Shown: piece after piece, positions 44,801 through 57,400 of the stretch
Position numbering within the stretch: the stretch's first letter is position 1
Layout of the letters: each line of letters begins with the position of its first letter
Assembly (NCBI GenBank): GCA_963555705.1
Contig: OY743168.1
Span: 25,097,128 to 25,161,127 of the forward strand
Length of the DNA: 64,000 bases
DNA from: Ligustrum vulgare
Taxonomy: Eukaryota; Streptophyta; Magnoliopsida; Lamiales; Oleaceae
Reading direction: 5' to 3'
Position numbers and translations under genes: made by a program
The notes under the pieces: model-generated
Database searches by the model: none
What the model was told of the DNA's origin: nothing
Seen by the model: only the letters and a program-made list of their open reading frames with translations

Positions 44801-47800
44801 ACGGATCTAGCCGAATCGAGTAAAAGAAATTGTTTATGCAGAAAAGGCCTTACGGCCGTAATGGAAATTCTTCACGGCCGTAAAACATGTATTCACGGCC
44901 GTAAATCTTACAATCACGGCTGTAATCAATTAACAAGGAAAAATGAAGATTTTCTGCAGAACGAGGCTTACGGCCGTAAGCTTGGAAGTTACGGCCGTAA
45001 CATTCAAAAAGGGGAATTTCACGGCCGTAAGAAATTCGTCACGGCCGTAAACAATAAATCAGATTTTGTTCAGAGAGGCCATTACGGCCGTAAATGTATT
45101 CTTCACGGCCGTAAATGATGAGCGGGCCAGATTTTGCTATTTTTAATTATTTTATTTCCTTTTATTATTTTAGGTTATTTTCCTATTTTAGAATTTTAGC
45201 ATAATTAGAATTCTATTTTGAGTAAATTAGATGCTAGGTTATTTTACTTATTTATACGCTTTTCAATTCATTGTAAAAATAGTTAAGATTGATTTTGAGA
45301 TTAATAAAGTTGAGAGAGTTTTCTCCAATTGAAAGGTTGAGGAGTCCCTTTTGTGTTCTTCGAGAACAAATCCGACCTATCAAATATTGTGGAAATATTT
45401 GTGGCGTTGTACTTATCAAATATTCGCGAGAATATTTGTGGCGTGTCCGATTAGAATCTTATCAAGGAAATTGACAAGTCCTTGTGGTGTTTCGAAAACC
45501 TTGGATCTCGATTCCGCATCGTCAATTAATTGCGTCGTGAATCTTGGGTCAAGGTCCTATCGTCAATTTTATCTTTCCAGTATTTTAATTTTTTTGTTAT
45601 TTTCGTGTCAGATCTGATCTAGATCTATCCTAGGGTTTTAAATTTCGTTATTCCGCGTATTCGACAAGATTCCCCGACCGGGATCGCGTCATCTGGTATC
45701 AGAGCTTGGATCTATTTCAGATTCTTGCGTTCTTGATTTTTTTTCGTGTTCTTCGCGTTCTTCGTGTCAGTCATATATTTTTCCAGTTTGATCCATAAGA
45801 GTCAGTCCCAAAAATTCAAAAGTGTTTTTCTTGTTCGTTTTTCGTCCAAATCCAGTTCCGTTTTTTCTGTCATACTCGTAGTCCAATTCTCTGGCAGAAG
45901 ATTAAAAAAAAAACCAAAAATTTAATTTTTTTTCATATTCCAAATTTCCATGTCTCGCGGGGAGAGATCTTCATCAATGGGTGATAACAAATGCCCCGAA
46001 AGAGGGAATAGGATATTGGAGCAGGGTGTTGAATTATTAGCAGAGATGCAGGCAAAATTTAAGAAGGTAATGGCTAGGATGGATAAAAGAGATGCGATGA
46101 TTGCCCAATTGAAAAAGGAGCAATCGCGGGCGGACTCTATGGCTAGGAGGAGTAGTAAGCGTGAAAGTCATGCTAGGTACGGAGATGGGATGGATGAAAG
46201 GACATTGAAGCAAAAAGAGACATCAAAACGGGAGAGTAGTAATCATGTTCACAAAAGGAGGGAGGAAACGACAACCAAAGGTAAAACTAATTCTGATTCC
46301 AAGCCTTTTAAGGATAAAAATATTAAGTGCTTTAAATGTTTGGAACGGGGTCACATTGCACTTGATTTTCCACGTAAAAAGGATAGGTGTAATAGTGAAG
46401 GGGCAAAAAGTATTATGGTGGATGAGTCAATTATTGATAGGCGTGCTCTTAGCATTAGACGTAAGGTGGATGTTGTGGGTAACATGGATGAACAGAAGGA
46501 TAATATTTTTCGCACTAGATGCTTAGTGGATAAAAAAGTTTGTAGCTTGGTGATTGACGGGGGAAGTTGTACTAATGTAGTTAGTACAATGTTGGTGGAG
46601 AAATTAGGCTTACCTTTAATGAAACATCCAACGCCTTATAAATTACAATGGTTGACTTAGTCGGGGGAAGTTAAGGTGAAGAGACAGGCCTTGGTGAATT
46701 TTTCTCTTGGTGGATATACCGATGAGGTAATTTGTGACGTGGTGCCAATGCAAATTAGTCACATACTGTTGGGGAGACCTTGGCAACATGAAAGGGCTGT
46801 ACTACATGATGGGTATACGAATAGATACAGTCTGGTAAAAGGGGGAAAAAAGTTTACTCTAATGTCACTATCTCCAACTGAAGCCCTGAAAGATCAATTG
46901 AAAGTGAAAAGTGAGTTTGAGGGGAAAATAAGAGAGTTGAGGCCACGACCTCAGAAAAAGGAGAGGGCGTGGAAATTAAAGAAAAGAGAGTTGAGACCAC
47001 GACCTCAGAAAAATGAGAGGGAGTGAAAAATAAAGAAAAGAGGGTTGAGGTTCAAACCTCATAAAAAGGAGAGACTGAGTGCAAAAAGCAAAAGAAAAGA
47101 GAGTCTACCACAAAAATGAGTCTATTTGCACTTACTCACGCTAACAAACCCCTCCCCAGTTCTTTAAATTCTGTTTTACAGGTACCGAAGTCAAACCATG
47201 AACTTAAGGCGGGAAAGAAACCTGTTGGCTCAAATGAGCAGCCCAAAATGTTGAAAGCAAGCACGAGGCATAAACATGATCATCGAGTCCAGGAAAGCAG
47301 GAGGAATTTGAAAAGCAGACCAAAAATGGATTCGAGGTCGAATCATTTTCAAGAGAGGGAGTATGATGTGATCCAGACCAGGCAACGAAGGGCGAAGTCG
47401 AGCCATCAACAATATGATAGTGATCTACGTGCAAAACGGAGCAAGTACCGTGTTGGGATCGGGCCGAGAAGAGGGACGGATCTAGCCGAATCGAGTAAAA
47501 GAAATTGTTTATGCAGAAAAGGCCTTACGGCCGTAATGGAAATTCTTCACGGCCGTAAAACATGTATTCACGGCCGTAAATCTTACAATCACGGCTGTAA
47601 TCAATTAACAAGGAAAAATGAAGATTTTCTGCAGAACGAGGCTTACGGCCGTAAGCTTGGAAGTTACGGCCGTAACATTCAAAAAGGGGAATTTCACGAC
47701 CGTAAGAAATTCGTCACGGCCGTAAACAATAAATCAGATTTTGTTCAGAGAGGCCATTACGGCCGTAAATGTATTCTTCACGGCCGTAAATGAGGAGCGG

Positions 47801-48436
47801 GCCAGATTTTGCTATTTTTAATTATTTTATTTCCTTTTATTATTTTAGGTTATTTTCCTATTTTAGAATTTTAGCATAATTAGAATTCTATTTTGAGTAA
47901 ATTAGATGCTAGGTTATTTTGCTTATTTATACGCTTTTCAATTCATTGTAAAAATAGTTAAGATTGATTTTGAGATTAATAAAGTTGAGAGAGTTTTCTC
48001 CAATTGAAAGGTTGAGGAGTCCCTTTTGTGTTCTTCGAGAACAAATCCGACCTATCAAATATTGTGGAAATATTTGTGGCGTTGTACTTATCAAATATTC
48101 GCGAGAATATTTGTGGCGTGTCCGATTAGAATCTTATCAAGGAAATTGACAAGTCCTTGTGGTGTTTCGAAACCTTGGATCTCGATTCCGCATCGTCAAT
48201 TAATTGCGTCGTGAATCTTGGGTCAAGGTCCTATCGTCAATTTTATCTTTCCAGTATTTTAATTTTTTTGTTATTTTCGTGTCAGATCTGATCTAGATCT
48301 ATCCTAGGGTTTTAAATTTCGTTATTCCGCGTATTCGACAAGATTCCCCGACCGGGATCGCGTCATATTCTTCCCTAGCGACACAACCCGTTTCTAGAGT
48401 TCGTCAGTTGCTCTTGGGTAGATCGTGATCGATGCT

Positions 48437-48475
<39 letters not shown>

Positions 48476-51400
48476 CTAGGTCACGATCGGCGCTGCCTCT
48501 TCAACGCGATCTCTCCAGCGAAGCTCTATTTTTGGCTCGATTGATGCGCATCTCAATTGTAGTCTTCACACCTCAAGTTCTTGATTTTTTCGCTTCTCTT
48601 GGTTTCTTCTAATTCGTCTGCTTCTCTCTTGGTCGTGGTTTGTGCGTTAAGTTGTGTTCGATTGTGGTTCGTGTGGTTTCTTTTTGCCTTCAGCGAGATA
48701 CTTCATTTATTTGCACAATAATCAGTGTAGGTAGTTTGCACTCCGTTGTATTGAGTTTGAATTTTCCGACTTCATCATGTCAAGTGAGCAAAATACATCA
48801 ATCTGTGTTCACTTTACTGGAAAAAACTATTCGCCATGGGCATTTCATTTTCAGTTATTAATTGAAGGCAAAGGCGACTTGTGGGGACATATTGATGGGA
48901 CTATTCCATCTCCTGACCTCGAGAGGAAAAATGAAAAATATCTTGCTTGGAAAATCAAGGACTCTCGACTTATGGCCTAGATTCTTAGGTCTATTGATGC
49001 TCAGATTATTCTTAATCTCAGGCCTTATAAGACAGCTCATACTATGTGGGAATACTTGAAGAAAATCTATACTCAAAACAACAATGCTAGGCGACTTCAA
49101 TTGGAGTTTGAATTGGCCACATTCTCTCAGGATTCTCGCACTATAGAAGAGTACTATTCTGGTTTTTCTAATCTTTGAACTGAGTATACAGATATTGTAT
49201 ATGCTTCTGTTCCACCTGCAAGTTTGGAGGCCGTCAAAGTTGTGCATGAAGTGACTCAAAGAGAACAAGTTCTCATGAAATTGCGACCTGGCTTTGAATC
49301 TATTAGATCCAGCCTTATGCATCGGGACCCTCTTCCCAGTTTGGATGGTTGTTTAGGTGAGTTGTTGAGGGAGGAGCAGCGACTAATCACTCGTACATCA
49401 TTGGAACATCTACAGAGTTATACTGCTCCAATTTCTGTTGCATATGCTGCTCAAGGAAAATCTAAAACTCGAGATATCATATGTCTAGTGTGCAGTGTTG
49501 CAGTTATAAGAGTTTCAATCATATAGCTTCTCAATGTCCCAAAAAAGTTTGCAATTATTGTAAGAAGCCTAGACACGTTCTCAAAAAGTGTCCTATTCGT
49601 CCCGTACACAAACATGAAACGGGATATGTTGCTTCAGCTTCCAGTTCAACTCAACATATTGTTGCCCCTCAAGTTCCAGCCTCTTCCAGTTCTTCACCTA
49701 TCTCGATCACTCCTGAGATGATCCCACAAATGGTTATCTCTGCTCTATCAGCCTTGGGACTCTCAGGTAATAAAAAGTCTACTTCTTCTCCTTGGTTGTT
49801 AGACCCAGGTACTTCTAACCATTTGACTCGTGATTCTAGATTACTTAGTAAAATTAGACCATACACTGGCTCTCTTCAAATACACACTGCTAATGGTAAC
49901 ACTCTTCCTATCACAGTCGTACGTGATATTTCACCATACTTGCCAAATGTTTTAGTCTCTCCTCAATTATCCTCCAATCTTATCTCAGTTGGTCAACTTG
50001 TTGATAACAATTGCACTGTCTTTTTCTTCTTCTAGTTGTCGACAGACGATAGTGAAGGGGCCTAAGGATGGACGTCTCTTTCCCATTTCTATTTTACCGA
50101 AGCCTATTTTGTCTTTTCCTCTAGTTTGTAATTCTGCTACTTTTAATGTTCTTACTTGGCAAAAGAAATTGGGACATCCCTATTCTCATGTGTCACAACA
50201 ATTGTTAAATTCTGGTTTCCTTGGTAATAAGATTACGGCTTCGTTTTCATATAATTCTCTTGAATGTGCTTCATATAAACTTGCTAAGAGTAAAGTATTA
50301 CCGTTTCCTTCTCATGGTTCACATGCTTCACATCCTTTTGATATTATTCATAGTGATGTATGGAGTCTTGCACCTGTTATTTCACACGCTCATTATAAAT
50401 GCTTTGTTACCTTTATCAATGACCATAGTAGATTCACTTGGGTTTACTTTCTCCGTGCAAAAAGTGAAGTTTATATTGTTTTCCAGAGTTTTCTCGTTCT
50501 CATTAACACTCAATTCTCGTCCTCCATTAAGATCTTATATTCTGATTCAGGCGGCGAATACATATCTAAACGAAAAAATACAACCTTCTTAACATGGTTA
50601 AAACTCTTTTGATTGAGTCCTCCATTCCTTCTCGTTTTTAGCGTAAAGCTCTATTTACAGTTGTTCATCTGATAAATAGATTGCCAACTCTAGTTCTTAG
50701 TAATGTTTCTCCATTTTATAAGTTGTTTGGTCATCATCCCACATATTTTCATCTCCGTCCCTTTGGGTGCGTTTGTTTTGTTCATCTGCCACCTTATGAA
50801 AGAACAAAACTCACCCAACAATCTGTTAAATGTGCTTTTTTAGGATATGCTACAACTCAAAAAGGATATATTTGTTATGATTCTAAGGCACAACACCTCT
50901 AGATCTCTCGTAACATTATTTTCTTTGAAAAACAATTTTTCTTTACTTCAGAGCCTGTTGCTCTCTCTCCTGTGTTTTGTGTGTTGCCTAACTTTCCTGC
51001 AGAATTTTCTCGATGCAAACCTAGTCTAGTTTACACTCGCGGCATGTTCCTTCTAAGCCTCTTCCTTTGGCGTCAGTCTTGCCAGGCCTTCACAATCCTT
51101 CTCTTGAGACATCAGATCCTGCCACAGTTGCTACTCCGCCCCCGCCCATTTTGTGCTATATTTCTCATATCACTTGCCCTCCAGATAGGTTTATTACTTC
51201 TTCCCATAGCTCTTTGTTAGCTACTCTTAATTCTATTTCGATCCCTTCCTCCTATAGACAGGCTATGGAACAAGAGTGTTGGCAACATGCAATAAGTGCT
51301 TAACTTGAGGCACTTGCGATGAATCAGACATGTGTTGTTCCGTGCCCCTCGACCATAAAACCCATTGGAAGTAAATGGGTGTACTCGGTCAAACTTCATT

Positions 51401-54400
51401 ATGATAGTTCTCTTAAGCGCTATAAGGCTCAATTGGTGGCCTTGGAAAATCATCAGGAATATGGCATTGACTATGATGAAACATTTGCTCCCGTTGCTAA
51501 AATGACCACAGTTAGTCTCTTGTTGTCGATTGTTGCTTCTCAATCTTGGCCTTTACATCATATATGGATGTAAAAAATGAATTCTTTCACGGAGATCTGA
51601 AAGAAGAAATTTATATAAAGCTACCCTCTGGTATGCCCCTTCCCTCAGCTGACTCTGTATGTAAATTAAAACATTCTTTGTATGGTCTCAAACAGGCTCC
51701 TCGAGCATGGTTTGACAAGTTCCGCAGCACTCTCTTAGCCTTCTCCATCATTCAGAGTCAGTATGATGCATCTCTCTTCTTTCACAAAAGTCCAGCTAGT
51801 ATAGTTTTTTTGTTGGTATATGTTGAAGATATTATCTCTAGGTCTGATCTCACCCTTATTCAGAAGCTTCAAGAACACCTTCGCTCGGTCTTTCATATGA
51901 AGGATCTTGGTCATCTAACTTACTCTCTTGGTTTGGAGGTTCGTACTACACCTCATGGTATCTTCTTGAATCTACATATGTATGCTCGGGACTTGATTCA
52001 GTTGTCCGCATTATCTGATGCTTCTTCTGTTGATACTACGTTAGAGCTGAATGTTAAATATCGTAAGGATGAAGGCGATATTATTCCGGATCCTACCTTG
52101 TATCTGAAGTTGGTAGGAAGTCTTATCTCACTATCACGAGTCCAGACATTTCCTCGGTTGTTCATACTGTCAACAAATTTATGGACGCTCCTCGTCATCT
52201 TCACATGACAGCTGTCCGTCGCATTATTCGTGTCCGTCGCATTATTCGCTACCTCATTGGGACTCCTCATCGAGGGTTGATCTTTCCTAAGGGGACTCCT
52301 CTTCAGCTCACTTCTTATAGTGATGCTGATTGGGTTGGTTGTCCTTATTCTCGTCGCTCTACCACTGGGTGATGTATTTTTCTTTTCTTGGAGATGCTCT
52401 CATTTCTTGGAAGTGTAAGAAACAAGATAGTGTTTCTAAGTCCTCTACAGAGGCTGAATACCGGCTATGTCTACTGCATTTTCTGAGACTGTGTAGTTAC
52501 GCGATCTTCTTACTGAACTTGGTTTTCCATAGTTATATCCTACGCCTCTCCTTGGAGATAACACTAGTGCTATTCTGATTGTTGTCGTCCTGTGTACCAT
52601 GAGCGCACCAAACATATTGAGATGGATTGTCATTACATTCGGGATGCCTATGATTCTAAAGTTATCACTCTCCCTCATGTCTCTACTAATCAACAAACTG
52701 CTAATATCTTCACCTAATCTCCATCTCATCTTCGTCATAACTTTCTCGTCAACAAATTGATGCTTGTGGACTCACCAACATAAATTTGAGAGGAGGGTGG
52801 GGTGTAATTAGAATATCCTAAATATATTCTTACCTTGAATAGATTAGCATAGAATCAGGGATTGATTCCAATATCCCTATATTGTATAGTTTGATTTATT
52901 TCCTTGTATGGTTGTATTTTTATCTATATATAAAGAACAAACCCAAAGTCTTGAGATTATCGAGCAAACTATCAAGCATATTGAGAGTTTGAACTTCATT
53001 ATAATTTAATACATTTTTCTCTCTTAATTTCTACCACACATTTTTCAATACATTTTTCTCTCTTAAATTTTGACCACATTCTTCAAAAAGTAACTATTAC
53101 AAAATACATTTCTTCCAAAAAATTTAAATATAATGGGAATCAAACAAAAGCTTATTTTAATCACCCAACCACAAATTTGATATATTTTCTAGTTGAACAA
53201 GTTCTTTTCTTTCCACATCTTACGTCACAATCTCTTCCTCAACATATGAATGCAAACCAATCTTTATTAAGGCATAGATAATAAGTTTTCTCCATAAGAA
53301 ACGTTTCGATTGGAAATCTTATTAATTGCCAACAAAAACATCTTATTTAACAACTTTACAGCATACCTCTCCAGGATGACGGCTGTTTAGTGCATGAACA
53401 TCAAGCTTGTAATTGTGTTGCGGAATAAGTTGGGATGCCTCCGATGACTGAACTTCAATATTCTGCAAGATCACAAGGTTAAAGTAAGCAAGTGAAAAGA
53501 TGTGCACCCTAGACATTAAACATAGTGTACCCAGATGGCCAGATTTACATCCAGAAAAAAGGAAGTAACTACCATTATAAGAAAAATATATATTTTATAG
53601 CACATAAAATGGAAAATGAAAACATACAGGATGGTATACATTCAGTAACTAAGTTAAATAGCATTCCTAGAACAGTTCATATAAAATAAAATGTTGTCAA
53701 GCTACAGATAAAAGTGATTTTACTTGAAACTGTTAGTGAAAGATAAAAGTTAAGAGCAAGGATAGAGGCTGTCAACTCTGCAAGGATTAATATCTCTTTG
53801 AGGCTTAAAAAGAAATCAATTGCGAGTGCCATCTTTGCCATCGTTCGGACGTTGAGAAATATATCAATAGGATAAAGGAAATCTTAAAATTGCGTCTAAC
53901 CTCTTTCTTTCTGCTCCAGCGAAGTTCACCACTTCGACCCGCAAATGAATAAAAGGCAAAATGGCGTAAATCTACGGTTTCCGCATTTTCTGACACCTTA
54001 AAGACATACAAAAATCAATTGTGAGTTTTCTGCTGCAAAATGATAAAGATGAACATAATCTATATTTGCTCCCACCCACCCCCCAGGGCCATGCGTGTAA
54101 GGTGCCATAAGCACATGAGAATTCCAATAAACAACAAATTGGCCATGAAAAAGGTAACATTGGATAAATATTTCCCAGATACAATGGTCTCAATTTAGTA
54201 TGGCAATTCTATCTCAACATATATTTTTCTTTTCCTGCTGGAGAAATAAATATCCTTAGTATCTAAAAGGTTAACAGAACAAGACCATGGATATTTCTAT
54301 AAAGATCATGACAAAGCAAAGCAAAGCAAAGCAAAATACAAGATAAGATCCATCATCAAGTTTTGGAAGAATAATAGAAATGTAAAGATATAAAAGTTAT

Positions 54401-57400
54401 GTTGCTCGGACTCTTTACTTTTGAAGAAATACCCGTGTCAAACACTCGGGTATGAAACATGGGTATGAGATCATTCTCGGATCTTTTTAACGAAAAGATG
54501 ATACTTTATATCATTTAAATCAAAAGATAATCCTCCATAGTCCATATCTCCAAAAAATGCATCTATTATTACTAATACATAAATTTCTGAAGTAATTTAA
54601 AGTTTATAAGATGAATTCATGCATTTATGTCAAAATTTTGCATATTTTTAGCCGTTTCCCCATATCCAGGTTTTGAAAGAAAAAAAAAAGAGTCTGATAC
54701 TTAGATACGTACCCGATACCCGTACCCGAATCCGAGCAACATAACATAAAAGATCATCAATATTACCTATGTTTGTGAATTTCGAATTAGATGAAAACAT
54801 GTGTATATTTTTTAGCATCTACCATTTTCCATTTTTAGAGTGGGTGTCTACATGACAGAGAAGGGTGTAATGGAAATGATCAAGAAATGATATCATAAAA
54901 AATAAAATGAAAAATCCAGAACCAAGGTAAGTTGTAAAATAAATTCTCAAATGCCTTTTGACTATCCTAAATATGTCAAAACAATGGTAGAGAAAACACA
55001 GAAATGAATATTATAAACTAGGATAACGTAGTAATAGGCTTCACCAAAAATCTCACAAAACATGACAAACTAAAGTTTAAACATGATTTCCAAAACCACA
55101 ACAGAACTGGTTCTCTCTTTAACACTGAATTATCCCACTTATAACCGAAATAAAATGCTAGAAGGCCATGTGCAAACAACATCATGCATACATCAGTGAT
55201 AGACATTTTAGTCAATATGCAAAATAGCATATCTGAATCTGAAACAATGTGGTCCGTGGACAGTCAATTATCTTGGTGGACAAGGATAAAAATAGGATCA
55301 GTGGCATGATATAACCTGGATATTAGGTTCTGTAACTAGCAATCCACTTTGTAAATGTAAACAAGGATCAAGATCTCTTCTTAATTTTGTGTTACAACAT
55401 GGACAAACCAATTATCTTATTGGATAAGGGCATAATAAAAAGTAGGACAAATGGCGGGATATAATCTGGATTTTTGTTGGCTTTGTAACTAGCAACTCGT
55501 TTTGCAAAATGTGGAAAAAGACTTCTCAAATTGTGTCCCATCATTCCCATAAAAGAGTTGGAACAACAGAAATCAATGTAAAAGAAACGATAAGAAAAGA
55601 ACAAACTAAAGAAGTGCAGAAAGAGAAGAGGGGCTAAGATCCATTAATGACTAAATTTGAGTTAGAATTCAGAAGAAACACCTCAAATAGATATAGTAAC
55701 AACAGCTACAGAGGTACCAGAAATTAAGATAAAATTACTAAAGCACACAAATGCTGATATCAACAGTAGTATGCATTCTTACATCCTTCTCACTGGCACT
55801 TCTTCTATGCTCCTCAGCTTTTTTCTCTGCCATCTCAATCTCCTCAAAATGATCTATGTGAATCTGAAAATGTTAAATAATACTTTAAGAGCATTCTCTA
55901 GAGGTAACGCATATATCTAAACAAAATATTTTTTAAACATTATATCATCTCTAATAACAAAACTACTACTAAGTATGAGATATCAGTAAGATGAAACTAA
56001 TTTCATATGAAAAAATCAAACTAACAAAAGATTCTTAAGTAACATCCATCATGGCATCATCAGAACATAAATATACCATACAAAAATCATTTCAGCAAGA
56101 AATGTACGAAAAGGCATGATTTCATTACAGCTCACTCAGGCTCAACATATGATAAAGTTTCCTCTCTCCGGGAAGTTGAAACAGAAAAAGCAATAGGATA
56201 GCTCAGACTTCAAAAAAAACAATTGCTTTGTTATTGAAGTCAATCGTACTCAGTAGCAAAGTCCCCAACTATCCCAAGATATCTCGAGGAAGAAACTTGG
56301 TCAAACTATAGAATAAGCGTACAATGTGATTGCTAATTGCTGTTAAGGAAACTATGAAAGAGGAAGAGTTGACGCCATGTGCTAAAAGTAACAAATTCGA
56401 ACCAAACTCGACTAGGGCATATGTGCCCCCTAGCAGTCGAGATCAATACCACATGGTAATATTGTTATATTGTATTTATCCTTATGATGTATAGCATATT
56501 CCGGGAGTATATTTAGGTGATTTGGTTTCCATGCAATTAGGTGATTTGATTTAGTTTCCTTTGCAAATGCAACTTCTTGTATTATACATTTATCCCAATA
56601 CATTAATGAAAATATGAAATTCATTCTATTCTTTCATTGTATCAAAGCATTAATAAGACTCTCATAAGCAATCCTTTTTTTTTGGCCGTCCCCTCTAGCT
56701 CTGAGCTCTCTTTCCCTTTTCCTTCTTAAATTTTCTGGCAGCCTCCCATCCCCTCTCTACACAGTTTTTACCAATTCTCAAATATCATGTCCAACACAAC
56801 TGAAAGTGTTGATTCCTCTGTTCAAGCCACCACCGACCCCGTCATGCCGCCTCCCACTGTAACAGTCCCTTCTCCCCTCATCTAAATTAATGCCTCAACA
56901 CATCTACCTCTCCGTCTCACCACCACGAACTATTTTTCGTGGAAACTACAGTTCACATCTCTTTTATGGTCTCGATCTGATTGGCTTTCTCGAAGGCTCA
57001 CATCCTGCCCCTCCTAAATCCCTCACCATCAACAACGTGCAACACTCGAATCTGGATTTCATTCATTGGAAGAGGCAAGATCAACTTATCTTGCATGTCA
57101 TTATTACTTCTCTCACGAAATCTATCATTCTTCTCATTGCCTCTTCAGAGCACACACATGCGGCTTGGACTCGTTTAGACAAGAATTTTGCTAAACGATC
57201 TCAGTCCTGCATTATTCATCTAAAAGATAAGTTGTCTCATCTCAATCGAGGCATTCAACCCATCTCTGAATTTCTCTTAAAAGTCAAAACAGTTGCTGAT
57301 AAGTTATCTCTTGGTGCCCCCTTATCGGAAGCTGACTTGTTAATATATTGCACCCGTGGTTTTGGCCCTACTTACAAAGAAGTCATTGCGGCTCTCTGCA

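Larger units (their letters stand above)
44689..48365 (+). mobile_element. Gypsy element B: 3677 bp, zinc-knuckle and protease only
   Basis: LTRs 44689-45691 (1003 bp) and 47364-48365 (1002 bp), TGATGTGATCC..GCGTCA, with only a few differences. Perfect target duplicate TATTC at 44684-44688 and 48366-48370, inside the leader of copia I. Primer site TGGTATCAGAGCTTGG (45694-45709). The internal region is only 1672 bp and encodes a knuckle, a protease and a polyprotein tail; capsid, RT, RNase H and integrase are absent. It resembles TR-GAG-like non-autonomous elements in plan, although the capsid itself is missing. Very young by LTR similarity. Confidence 0.93.
44453..52986 (+). mobile_element. 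Ty1/copia element I, short LTRs, interrupted by gypsy B
   Basis: 5' LTR about 44453-44623 (171 bp), 3' LTR 52803-52986 (184 bp, with a small tandem insertion CAAACTATCAAG). Primer site TGGCACCAGAGCCATAC (44624-44640); polypurine GAGAGGAGGGTGGGG before 52803. Target duplicate GTTTG at 44450-44454 and 52987-52991; the first bases of the 5' LTR overlap it, so the 5' end has probably lost about two bases. Without B the element is about 4.85 kb, and size, short LTR and protein style suggest an Ale-like lineage. All coding domains are present but carry stops and frameshifts. Confidence 0.9.
44444..53151. mobile_element. Tourist-like MITE, copy 3, split by copia I
   Basis: Left piece 44444-44454 (GCCCTTGTTTG) and right piece 52987-53151, ending CAAACAAAAGC, with target TTA at 44441-44443 and 53152-53154. 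The reconstructed MITE is about 170 bp, similar to copies 1 and 2. The copia target duplicate GTTTG is part of the MITE end. Confidence 0.72.
42390..53366 (-). other. Intron 7 of the host gene, 10977 bp, enlarged by nested mobile elements
   Basis: Donor GAG|GTATGC (53366), acceptor ATAG|TTTGAATGC (42390). It holds two Tourist-like MITEs, SINE-like fragments, copia I and gypsy B. Without copia I, B and their target duplicates it would be about 2.4 kb. Both LTR elements are in antisense orientation to the gene. Confidence 0.9.

Noticed and set aside
44561..45118. 185-codon frame starting in the copia I LTR and running through the B LTR
   Set aside because: The start lies in unrelated copia leader; only the B-LTR part has meaning, as continuation of the B polyprotein tail.
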